From the NCBI GenBank assembly GCA_002348185.1, contig DDYW01000119.1, forward strand, positions 1-14,555: a stretch of 14,555 nt of DNA, in the 5' to 3' direction. The notes beneath the pieces are model-generated. The model saw nothing but the letters and a program-made list of their open reading frames with translations, did not search any database and was not told the origin of the DNA. Positions 1-6,873 of the stretch are shown one piece after another. Positions within the stretch are counted from its first letter, which is position 1. Every line of letters begins with the position of its first letter. A program made the translations under genes and the position numbers. This DNA is from Candidatus Hydrogenedentes bacterium UBA2224 (GTDB lineage Bacteria > Hydrogenedentota > Hydrogenedentia > Hydrogenedentales > SLHB01).

Positions 1-22
1 TCCATCCCGTCCATCCCGTCCA
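1..22. repeat. Short 9-bp tandem repeat at the window edge
   Basis: The unit TCCATCCCG occurs at 1-9 and 10-18, with a partial third copy (TCCA) at 19-22. The array may continue to the left outside the window. It lies in non-coding DNA. From 23 to 117 I see only GC-rich sequence with no supported gene. Confidence 0.6.
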
Positions 23-117
23 CAGCGCCGCGCTCGACGGTCGGGCACGTACCTCCTTCTTCTGGCGCCTTCCGCGGCACATTGCGGGACGGGTAAATCT
101 CCGGCGCGCGCGTTAAC

Positions 118-146
118 TTGACCCGGTACGCGCTTTTGACTAGGAT
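118..146 (+). promoter_or_regulatory. Sigma70-like promoter for the NHS permease gene
   Basis: The -35 element TTGACC (118-123) and the -10 element TAGGAT (141-146) are separated by exactly 17 nt. This predicts a transcription start near 153 and a leader of about 125 nt before the ATG at 279. The same -10 hexamer occurs in the hpf promoter at 11852-11857, which supports both calls. I saw no clear riboswitch fold in the leader. Confidence 0.6.
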
Positions 147-278
147 GCGATTTGAACGGCAGAAACACGAAGGGGTGGCCGTTTCCCCGAGGGGGTTCCG
201 AACTGATGACCAGTGACTCCTGCTGCCCCCCTTCCTGCGCGTTCCAACCCGCTACCACCGCAGAAGGAGGCACTCGAG

Positions 279-1616
279 ATGAGTAAAGGGACCCGCATCA
301 ATCTGTGCATCATGATGTTTCTGGAATTCTTCATCTGGGGGGCATGGTCCGTTCCCATGGGTGTGTACCTGGGCGCCATTGGATTCAAGGCATCCGCCAT
401 TGCAAGCGCGTACAGTACTGTTGCGCTGGCGGCGATCGTATCCCCCTTCTTTGTGGGCATGATCGCGGACCGTTTTTTCGCGGCCGAACGCGTGCTGGGC
501 GTCATGCACATCCTGGGAGGCATCGTCCTGTTTGCGGTGTCGCGCATTGTAGAGCCGGGCATGTTCTTCTGGGTTCTGTTGCTCTATACGCTGACGTACA
601 CGCCTACGCTGGCGCTGGTCAACGCGGTGGCCTTCAATCAGTTGGACAACGTTGAAAAACAATTTCCGGCGATTCGTGTATTCGGCACCCTGGGCTGGAT
701 TGTTGCAGGTTTGCTGATCGGTTTCCTCGAGGTGAATGCCGGCGGCGCGCGGTGGAATTTCGTCGAACCGTTTCTGATCCCCGTCAATTTCGCCATCACG
801 ATAGCCGGAGGTGAAGGGGACTGGGTTTCGGCGTCGGCAAAGTCAATTCCCATGGTCATCGCCGGGGTTGCCGCCATAATCCTGGGTGTTTACAGTTTCT
901 TCCTGCCTCACACGCCGCCCAAGGCGAAGGGAAAGAAAGCAAGCGTGCGCGAAATCCTGGGCCTCGATGCACTCGGTCTCTTGAAAGAGCGGTCTTTTGC
1001 GATCTTCGCTATCAGTTCGTTTCTGATCTGCATTCCGTTGTCGGCCTATTACACCTTTGCCAACCCGTTCCTGGTTGAAATGGGAATGGCAAACGCCACG
1101 GCAAAGATGACTCTGGGCCAGATGTCCGAGTTCTTTTTCATGCTGGTGATGCCGTTTTTCTTTGCGCGGCTGGGCGTGAAGAAAATGCTCCTGGTGGGCA
1201 TGCTCGCCTGGCTGGGCCGGTATTTCCTTTTCGCATTCGGCGGCAGCGACTCGCTGATGCTCATGTACTACGGAGGCATCCTGCTCCACGGAATCTGCTA
1301 CGACTTCTTCTTCGTGACCGGGCAAATCTACGTCGACAACGAAGCGCCCCAGGAGGTCCGCGCCAGTGCGCAGGGCTTTATCGCCATGATCACCTACGGC
1401 GTGGGCATGTTCGTCGGATATTTCCTGTCGGGCAAAATTGTCGAATATTTCCAGACTCCTGACGGGCAAACCATCGAGGGCTACACCTGGCCTCGGGTGT
1501 GGATTGTCATGTCCCTCATGGCCGCCGTTGTCGCCGTGGCGTTCGCTTTCCTCTTCAAGGAAAAGAGCAAGCCGGAGGCGGCGCCAGGAAAAGTGGGGCC
1601 CTCCGAGATGGCGTAG
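279..1616 (+). CDS. NHS-family MFS permease (nucleoside:H+ symporter-like)
   Basis: This 445-residue inner-membrane transporter has about 12 hydrophobic helices. It looks like the nucleoside:H+ symporter branch of the major facilitator superfamily (NupG/XapB type). Support comes from the N-terminal FLEFFIWGAWSVPMGVYL segment, the GMIADRFF loop after helix 2, and YSFFLPHTPPK before the central cytoplasmic loop. The ATG at 279 is chosen because a strong Shine-Dalgarno AAGGAGG (264-270) sits 8 nt upstream; the frame is open further upstream to 213, but that part is Pro/Ala-rich and not membrane-like. A loop of roughly 40 residues (about 151-191) lies between helix 5 and the next helix and seems longer than in NupG. 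A promoter lies upstream and a terminator directly downstream, so the gene is probably monocistronic. Nucleoside is the family-based substrate guess; sugars or other solutes are possible. Confidence 0.85.
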   Translation: MSKGTRINLCIMMFLEFFIWGAWSVPMGVYLGAIGFKASAIASAYSTVALAAIVSPFFVGMIADRFFAAERVLGVMHILGGIVLFAVSRIVEPGMFFWVLLLYTLTYTPTLALVNAVAFNQLDNVEKQFPAIRVFGTLGWIVAGLLIGFLEVNAGGARWNFVEPFLIPVNFAITIAGGEGDWVSASAKSIPMVIAGVAAIILGVYSFFLPHTPPKAKGKKASVREILGLDALGLLKERSFAIFAISSFLICIPLSAYYTFANPFLVEMGMANATAKMTLGQMSEFFFMLVMPFFFARLGVKKMLLVGMLAWLGRYFLFAFGGSDSLMLMYYGGILLHGICYDFFFVTGQIYVDNEAPQEVRASAQGFIAMITYGVGMFVGYFLSGKIVEYFQTPDGQTIEGYTWPRVWIVMSLMAAVVAVAFAFLFKEKSKPEAAPGKVGPSEMA

Positions 1617-1633
1617 TCTCTACCCCACTGCTG

Positions 1634-2392
1634 TTACGCGTCCGGCCCGGTTTTCCCAGGAAAGCCGGGCCGTTCATTTTTGTCAAGGCGCGGCTCGGGG
1701 CTCCCTTTCGCGGCCGCGGATTGCTTCATTTTGCGCCGGATGGCGATAATTCGGCCTATGGCCGCTGCGAGCACCACGCCCAGCAGGATGAACAGCCACA
1801 TGCTGCTGCTCAACGTTTCCGACAACTGGGACATGCGGTCAAAGAACCAGATCCACAAACCCACGGCGAGAAAATTGCCCACGATAACCGAGGTGAAGAC
1901 CCAGCGGGTGCGTATTCCGAGCAGATACCCGACGAGGCCTCCCGCAAGGGCCCCGGTACTCCAGAACGGGAACAGAACGAACAGCGTGAGCCCCAATGCG
2001 CCAAACGGCGCGATTTTGCTTTTGTGGCGCTCGGCGGTCGCCCGAACGTTGGCAATAGTCGGCCCGATGAAGCGCCACTCGACAGCGTACCGGTACCCGG
2101 CAACAAGCAAGGGATACAGCAGCAAGAGCACGATGATATCCTGCAACGTGCAGTGCACGAGCAGGAACGGCTTGGGAAAGCCCATGCCCACGGCCTTGCT
2201 CACGCTGGCCGCGCGGCCCGCGACGATCTGCAGCAACACGAGTTCCCACACGCGTGCATAGGGTTGGGGCGAGAGGATGCCCAGCGCGACCAGAACCGCC
2301 ACCCAGACAGTGAGCAGCACCTGGCCGGCCCGTTCGATTTGCCGGATCATGCGTCCAAACGCCCGCACGTCACGGATATACTGGTCAGTCAT
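1634..2392 (-). CDS. Membrane protein, small multidrug export (COG2426 / Sm_multidrug_ex) type
   Basis: This 252-residue integral membrane protein has about six hydrophobic segments, near residues 22-42, 50-65, 78-100, 128-160, 163-186 and 193-213. The stretch from FGALGLTLFVLFPFWSTGAL through GGLVGYLLGI and the following VIVGNF resembles the conserved half of the 'putative small multi-drug export' family. That family name is historical and the true function is unknown. The basic hydrophilic tail (IRRKMKQSAAAKG...) should be cytoplasmic; its final residues are encoded by the terminator stem of the convergent permease gene. The start is ATG at 2392-2390 with only a weak Shine-Dalgarno, but a good promoter lies about 60 nt upstream. 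The hydrophobic pattern makes the gene real; the family assignment is moderate. Confidence 0.7.
   Translation of the reverse strand: MTDQYIRDVRAFGRMIRQIERAGQVLLTVWVAVLVALGILSPQPYARVWELVLLQIVAGRAASVSKAVGMGFPKPFLLVHCTLQDIIVLLLLYPLLVAGYRYAVEWRFIGPTIANVRATAERHKSKIAPFGALGLTLFVLFPFWSTGALAGGLVGYLLGIRTRWVFTSVIVGNFLAVGLWIWFFDRMSQLSETLSSSMWLFILLGVVLAAAIGRIIAIRRKMKQSAAAKGSPEPRLDKNERPGFPGKTGPDA
1643..1684 (+). terminator. Rho-independent terminator of the permease gene, inside the 3' end of the convergent gene
   Basis: Arms CGGCCCGG (1643-1650) and CCGGGCCG (1665-1672) are exact reverse complements. The stem extends inward by a T-G pair, three T-A pairs and one or two C-G pairs to a tiny loop around 1657-1658. 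On the plus strand it is followed by TTCATTTTTG, a usable U-tract. On the minus strand no T-run follows, so it mainly serves the plus-strand gene. It overlaps the last codons of the minus-strand gene, whose stop is at 1634-1636. Confidence 0.8.
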
Positions 2393-2458
2393 ACACTACA
2401 CCCAGCCTGGCGGATCGGAAAGGATTTACCGCACGGCGTGGTTGAACTCAGGATCTTC

Positions 2459-2487
2459 AGTATATCGGGGCAACGTGCGCCCTTCAA
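2459..2487 (-). promoter_or_regulatory. Sigma70-like promoter for the minus-strand membrane protein gene
   Basis: Read on the minus strand, TTGAAG (2487-2482) and TATACT (2464-2459) are separated by 17 nt. The predicted transcript starts near 2452 and has a leader of about 60 nt. This promoter is divergent from, and very close to, the uvrC -10 element, so the two may interfere with each other. Confidence 0.6.
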
Positions 2488-2507
2488 CGCCTTTCCGGAT
2501 GGGCGTG

Positions 2508-2516
2508 TGCTATCAT
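2508..2516 (+). promoter_or_regulatory. Extended -10 element of uvrC, predicting a leaderless mRNA
   Basis: TGC followed by TATCAT (2511-2516) is an extended -10 box; no good -35 element is seen. It ends 8 nt before the uvrC ATG at 2525. A start 6-8 nt after the box would put the 5' end at or within two bases of the start codon. No convincing Shine-Dalgarno lies in that interval. Confidence 0.45.
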
Positions 2517-2524
2517 TTGAGCGT

Positions 2525-4447
2525 ATGGACGACTCCCATCAAACAGGCGCGATAGACCGCCACTCGATCGAGATTGTACGATCTCCGCACGCCACGCCGG
2601 AGGCGTTCCAAGCCGATTTCGACATCAGTGCCGTGCCCTCAGACCCCGGCTGTTACTTGATGCGCGACGCAAAAGACGCGGTCATCTACGTCGGAAAAGC
2701 CAAAAACCTGCGGGCGCGCATCCGGTCGTACATCAACGAGAGCGACAGTCGGTATACGGTGCGGTTTCTGATTGGCCGGGTGGCGCACCTGGATTTTCTT
2801 GTCACGAACAACGAGAAAGAGGCGCTCCTCCTTGAGAACAGCCTCATCAAACACCACAAACCGCGCTACAACATGCGCCTCAAGGACGACAAGACCTATG
2901 TCAGCGTGCGCGTCAACCTGGAGCACGCGTTCCCCCGGGTGACCATCACGCGTAAACGCCGCAAAGACGGCTCGCGTTATTTCGGGCCGTATCCGAGCGC
3001 GGCGGCGGTCCGCGATACGCTGCGCCTGTTGCAGCGCGTGTTCCCGCTGCGGACCTGCTCGGACTCCGTGCTGAACAAGCGCACGCGCCCCTGCCTCTAT
3101 TACCAGATGAAGCAATGCACCGCCCCGTGCGTGGCGTACATCACCGAAGCCGAATATCGAGAGATCGTCGAGCAGGTCTTGCTGATTCTCGGAGGGCGAA
3201 ACCAGGAACTCGAAAGGCGCTTGCTGGACGCCATTGCCGAATGCGCGGAAAAGCTCGAATTCGAGAAGGCGGCTGCATTGCGCGATCGCCTGTACGCGGT
3301 GCGCAAGACGATGGAACGGCAACGGACGGTCGCGGTGCCCGGAGCCGAAGACCGCGATGTCTTCGGTATCTACGTCCAGGGCCGGTTCAGCGAAATCCAG
3401 GTGCTGTATTTCCGCGGCGGCAAGATGGCCGGGGGACGCTCGTTCTCGTTCAACCTGCGCGAAATTCCCCTGGACGAGTTGTTTGGCTCGTTCTTGCTGC
3501 AGTACTACGCGGATTCCCCGACAATCCCCGCCGAGGTACTCGCGCCGGTCGAGATGGAGGATGCCGAAACCCTGGCCGAACTCCTGTCCGAACAGCGCGG
3601 CACCAAGGTGGCGGTGCTCTGTCCCCAACGGGGCGACAAACGCGCCCTGGTCGACATGGCCAATCAGAACGCCCGGACCAGCTTTGAAGAAAAACGTCTG
3701 GGAGAACGGGCCAACCGCGACCTCCTGGAGCAGGTCCAGGCCAAGCTGGGGCTCGCCCGCACGCCGAACCGCATCGAGTGCTTCGATATCTCGACCCAGC
3801 AGGGCGACAATCCGGTCGCCTCGATGGCCGTGTTCGAAAACGGGGCGCCCGCCAGGAGCCGGTACCGGAAGTTCGCGATCAGACAGGTCGCGGGACAGGA
3901 CGATTTTGCCATGATGCGCGAGGTGCTGCTGCGCCGGTACCGCCGGGCCGTCGAGGAAAATGACCTGCCGGATCTCGTGCTCATCGATGGCGGGAAAGGC
4001 CAGCTCAACGTCGCGGTGACGGCCTTGCGCGACCTCGGCCTGGAAGACCTGGATGTCGCGAGCATCGCGAAAGCGCGCGCGCAGGAAGGCGGGCGTTCGC
4101 CCGAACGCTTCTTCATTCCCGGACGCGCCAACCCGATCGTGCCGCGCCAGGACAGCCCGATCGTGCATCTTCTGGCGCGGGTGCGCGACGAGGCCCACCG
4201 CTTCGCCGTAACTTACCACCGGAAACGCCGGAAGAAGGCCACGCTCAGCACAAAATTGACGGAGATCCCGGGCGTCGGCGAAAAGCGTGCCCGCCTGCTC
4301 TTGAACCGTTTGGGGTCTTTGGCCAGAATACAGGATGCGCCGGTGGAGGCCATCGCCGCCCTGCCGGGCTTCAGCGAAGCATCCGCACGGCGCATCAAGG
4401 AATATTTGGCTGCAAATCAAACCGGCACGTGTGCCATGGGGGATTAG
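2525..4447 (+). CDS. uvrC: UvrABC system protein C (excinuclease subunit)
   Basis: UvrC (640 residues) makes both incisions around bulky DNA lesions in nucleotide excision repair, after UvrA and UvrB load. The GIY-YIG nuclease lies at about 38-115, with GCYLM at 42-46 and IYVGKAKNLRARI at 54-66. Four cysteines at 178, 190, 198 and 202 keep the 12-8-4 spacing of the E. coli Fe-S cluster ligands. A UVR helix for UvrB binding follows (LEFEKAAALRDRL). The RNase H-like 5' nuclease has D421 (FDIS), D460, D488 (LIDGGKGQ) and H558, close to the E. coli spacing. Tandem helix-hairpin-helix motifs (IPGVGEKRA, LPGFSEASA) end the protein. The frame stays open upstream to 1499, but that stretch is antisense to the membrane gene and UvrC homology starts only after 2525. 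About 35 residues precede the GIY-YIG domain. All catalytic residues are present. Confidence 0.97.
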   Translation: MDDSHQTGAIDRHSIEIVRSPHATPEAFQADFDISAVPSDPGCYLMRDAKDAVIYVGKAKNLRARIRSYINESDSRYTVRFLIGRVAHLDFLVTNNEKEALLLENSLIKHHKPRYNMRLKDDKTYVSVRVNLEHAFPRVTITRKRRKDGSRYFGPYPSAAAVRDTLRLLQRVFPLRTCSDSVLNKRTRPCLYYQMKQCTAPCVAYITEAEYREIVEQVLLILGGRNQELERRLLDAIAECAEKLEFEKAAALRDRLYAVRKTMERQRTVAVPGAEDRDVFGIYVQGRFSEIQVLYFRGGKMAGGRSFSFNLREIPLDELFGSFLLQYYADSPTIPAEVLAPVEMEDAETLAELLSEQRGTKVAVLCPQRGDKRALVDMANQNARTSFEEKRLGERANRDLLEQVQAKLGLARTPNRIECFDISTQQGDNPVASMAVFENGAPARSRYRKFAIRQVAGQDDFAMMREVLLRRYRRAVEENDLPDLVLIDGGKGQLNVAVTALRDLGLEDLDVASIAKARAQEGGRSPERFFIPGRANPIVPRQDSPIVHLLARVRDEAHRFAVTYHRKRRKKATLSTKLTEIPGVGEKRARLLLNRLGSLARIQDAPVEAIAALPGFSEASARRIKEYLAANQTGTCAMGD

Positions 4448-4448
4448 C

Positions 4449-5762
4449 ATGGGATTGATATTCGCGATCGTCTTCTGGGTAATTGTAGTCGGTGTTGTCC
4501 TCGCGCTCCTTGTCAACGGCTATATGGTCGCGCTGATGATGCGCTATCCCAGGCCGCAATGGGCCGATGAGGTCCATACCGTTACGACGGAGGACGGCTG
4601 GAGCATCCAGCTCTTCCGTCGGAAGAACAGTGGGGCGCCCGGCGAGCCGGTGCTGCTGGTTCACGGCCTCGCGGCAAACCGCCTGAATTTCGAGGCGCCC
4701 CACGGCCACGCCATCGTCGATACGCTCGAAGCGCAAGGCTACGACAGCTGGCTTGTCGAACTGCGCTGCTGTGAGACGGCCACGCCGCCGGAGGGCCGCG
4801 ACATTGGGGATGTCAGCTTCGACGATTACCTCTACAAGGACCTGCCGGCCGCGATCGCCCACATTCGCGCAACCACCGGCCACGACAGAGTGCACTGGGT
4901 AGGCCACTCGATGGGAGCGATGCTGCTGTATGCCTACAACATCGTTTTCGGCAGCGAGCACCTGGCCAGCGGCATCGCGCTGGGCGCCCCCGCCGGGTTC
5001 CGAAACGTCGCGTATGCCCCCCCGGCGCTGCTTTTCCGGCTCACCATGGTCGCGCCCAGAACCGTCCGAACCCTGCTCAAGTCCATCACCCCCATCGTAC
5101 CGTTGTTCCGGCCCGGGTTCCTCGCCTTTCCCGTCAACTGGGACAACGTCCACCCGCAGGTAGACGCCCACGTCCTGTTCAACATGGTGGAAGCCGTGCC
5201 TCCGCAGGTGGCGCGCGAGTTCGACGAATGGCTGTCTACGGGAAGCTGGCGAGTGCGGGGGGGCCAGGTGGACATCACCGCGAAACTCCCAGAGATCGAT
5301 GTGCCGTTGCTTGTGGTTTGCGGGAAAGACGATCCCCTCACGCCCGAGCCGAGGATACGCCAGTTCTTCGACGCGCTTACGGGAAAAGACAAACAGTTCC
5401 TCCTGCTTTCGAAGAAGGGCGGAGCTTCGGCGGACTACGGGCATGCCGATCTCCTGTTCGGGAAACGCGGCACGGAAGAGGTCTACCGCCCTGCCCTCGA
5501 ATGGATACAGAATCACCCCGTCAAGCGCATCCGCCGGAGACCGGCCCGGAAGGCGTCCGCGGCGCCGGAGACCGTCCCCGTGAAGGCGGCCAGGACCGCG
5601 CCCGCCCCGGCCAAGTCCAAACCGGCGCCCAAAAAGAAGGCCTCCGCCGAGGAAAAGCCTGCCGCGAAGAAGAAACCCGCCGCGAAAAAGGCCGTCCAGC
5701 CGTCCCAGGAGAAAAGCGCTCCTCCGAGAAAGAAGAGCGCCGCGAAAAAACGCAGTACCTGA
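4449..5762 (+). CDS. Membrane-anchored alpha/beta hydrolase with a histone-H1-like basic tail
   Basis: This 437-residue serine hydrolase of unknown substrate begins with one N-terminal helix (about residues 2-31) that should anchor it in the membrane. A lipase-like lead-in follows (TTEDGWSIQLFRR), then the oxyanion-region motif LLVHGLAANR. The catalytic triad is visible: S154 in GHSMG, D295 in GKDDPLTP and H332 in YGHADLLFG. From about residue 355 to the end the protein is Lys/Ala/Pro-rich with repeated KPAAKK-like units, resembling histone H1 or AlgP tails. The ATG is 1 nt after the uvrC stop, with GGGGGA (4438-4443) 5 nt upstream, so it is almost certainly co-transcribed and coupled with uvrC. 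Family relatives include lipases, esterases and PHA-synthase-like proteins. The fold call is firm; the substrate and the role of the tail are not known. Confidence 0.85.
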   Translation: MGLIFAIVFWVIVVGVVLALLVNGYMVALMMRYPRPQWADEVHTVTTEDGWSIQLFRRKNSGAPGEPVLLVHGLAANRLNFEAPHGHAIVDTLEAQGYDSWLVELRCCETATPPEGRDIGDVSFDDYLYKDLPAAIAHIRATTGHDRVHWVGHSMGAMLLYAYNIVFGSEHLASGIALGAPAGFRNVAYAPPALLFRLTMVAPRTVRTLLKSITPIVPLFRPGFLAFPVNWDNVHPQVDAHVLFNMVEAVPPQVAREFDEWLSTGSWRVRGGQVDITAKLPEIDVPLLVVCGKDDPLTPEPRIRQFFDALTGKDKQFLLLSKKGGASADYGHADLLFGKRGTEEVYRPALEWIQNHPVKRIRRRPARKASAAPETVPVKAARTAPAPAKSKPAPKKKASAEEKPAAKKKPAAKKAVQPSQEKSAPPRKKSAAKKRST

Positions 5763-5870
5763 GCGTCGCAACGCAGCAACGGCCTGCGCGAGGTTGCGGC
5801 GCGGCGTGCGTATCCCCGGATGCGCGGGCCTCGACGCCCTGCCCCCTGGCCGGGAGCGGAGGAAGACAGC

Positions 5871-6794
5871 ATGCTCATTGCGGACATCTCCCGCCGGAGC
5901 TTCCTGCGGGCAGCGACGGCGGCGGCAGGCGGGGCCACCCTTCTGGCACACAGCAGCGCGCGGGCCCAGGAGAACGCTCCGGCGGCGCCGTCCGTCTGCG
6001 TGTTCTCGAAACACCTCCAGTTTCTGGACTACCCCGCCCTCGCAAAGACCTGCAAGGAACTCCGTCTGGATGGAGTGGACCTCGCGGTGCGGGAAGGCGG
6101 GCATGTGACACCCGACAAGGTAACGACGGACCTTCCCGCAGCCGTTGAAGCCCTCCGCGCGGAAGGTCTCGACGTACCCATGATCACGACTGGACTTAAG
6201 AATGGACAGGAGGCCGAGGCGCGTCCCATCCTCGAGACGGCTTCGAAACTGGGGATTCGTTATTTCCGGTTTGGGCCCTATGGCTACTCGAAAGACGGTC
6301 AACCGTTTGAAGAACTGGCTGCATTCACGGAGGAGATGCGCGGGGTCGCGGCACTGGCCTCCGAGTACAACATGGCGGGCGGGTATCATAACCACTCGGG
6401 ACGGAACTACGTGGGTGCGCCGTTGTGGGATCTCCACAAGATGCTCACGGATATCGGGGCGGACTCCGTCGGCTCCAACTTCGATGTCGGCCATGCCACG
6501 GTCGAGGGCGGCCTCGGAGTGTGGCAGATCAACGCCCGTCTCATGGCGCCCCGTGTGAAGATGCTGGCCGTCAAGGATTTCGTGTGGGAGAACAAGCGGG
6601 TGCGGTGGCTGACCCTGGGTGAGGGGCAGGTTCCGCTGGTGGAATTTCTGACGATCTTCCGTGCCGCCGGTTTCTCGGGGCCGGTCTCGATGCACTTTGA
6701 ATACAAGGCGGCGTCGAATGAAACCTTGCTCGAGGAAATCCGCAAAGCGGCCGTGACCCTGCGGGCCGCCATGAAAGAGGCCGGATACGCGTGA
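5871..6794 (+). CDS. Tat-exported sugar phosphate isomerase/epimerase-like TIM-barrel protein
   Basis: This 307-residue protein belongs to the xylose-isomerase-like / AP-endonuclease-2 TIM-barrel superfamily. It begins with a twin-arginine signal: SRRSFLRAA at residues 7-15, an Ala/Gly-rich hydrophobic stretch, and a likely cleavage after ARA at residue 32. It should therefore fold in the cytoplasm and be exported. Probable metal and active-site residues are H173 and H175 (YHNH), D205 and H208 (FDVGH), K235-D236 and E277 (HFEYK). The ATG at 5871 is chosen for GGAGG at 5858-5862, 8 nt upstream, and because the Tat motif follows at the normal distance; the frame is open back to 5820. The 108-nt gap after the hydrolase shows no good promoter or terminator, so read-through from uvrC is possible. 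Many such exported relatives act on sugars or inositols; the substrate here is unknown. Confidence 0.85.
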   Translation: MLIADISRRSFLRAATAAAGGATLLAHSSARAQENAPAAPSVCVFSKHLQFLDYPALAKTCKELRLDGVDLAVREGGHVTPDKVTTDLPAAVEALRAEGLDVPMITTGLKNGQEAEARPILETASKLGIRYFRFGPYGYSKDGQPFEELAAFTEEMRGVAALASEYNMAGGYHNHSGRNYVGAPLWDLHKMLTDIGADSVGSNFDVGHATVEGGLGVWQINARLMAPRVKMLAVKDFVWENKRVRWLTLGEGQVPLVEFLTIFRAAGFSGPVSMHFEYKAASNETLLEEIRKAAVTLRAAMKEAGYA

Positions 6795-6802
6795 GGCCTG
6801 AA

Positions 6803-6826
6803 GACGGCTGACATTGCCGCGCCGTC
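6803..6826. other. Weak hairpin between convergent genes
   Basis: GACGGC (6803-6808) and GCCGTC (6821-6826) form a 6-bp stem with a 12-nt loop in the 79-nt gap between the TIM-barrel and DUF89 genes. No T-run follows on either strand, so it is at best a weak or factor-dependent end point for either transcript. Confidence 0.3.
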
Positions 6827-6873
6827 TGCCGGTCTCGGCCGGGGGCGCCCGCAGAAAATGACCGCCTCAGAGA

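Noticed and set aside
46..57. Minus-strand AGGAGGT (57-51) close to a GTG at 48-46
   Set aside because: The spacing of about two bases is too short, and the following frame encodes Arg/Gly/Asp repeats from the tandem repeat; a gene beginning left of the window cannot be judged.
1499..2524. Open frame extending uvrC about 340 codons upstream
   Set aside because: It lies antisense to the membrane protein gene and is rich in Gln, Glu, Arg and Pro with no domain; UvrC homology starts only after the ATG at 2525.
2639..4516. Long minus-strand open frame opposite uvrC
   Set aside because: It mirrors uvrC in a GC-rich genome, where antisense frames often lack stops; it has no recognisable domain.
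4395..6695. 766-codon minus-strand open frame
   Set aside because: It spans two well-supported plus-strand genes and their gap, with His/Arg/Gly-rich low-complexity translation; a shadow of GC-rich codons.
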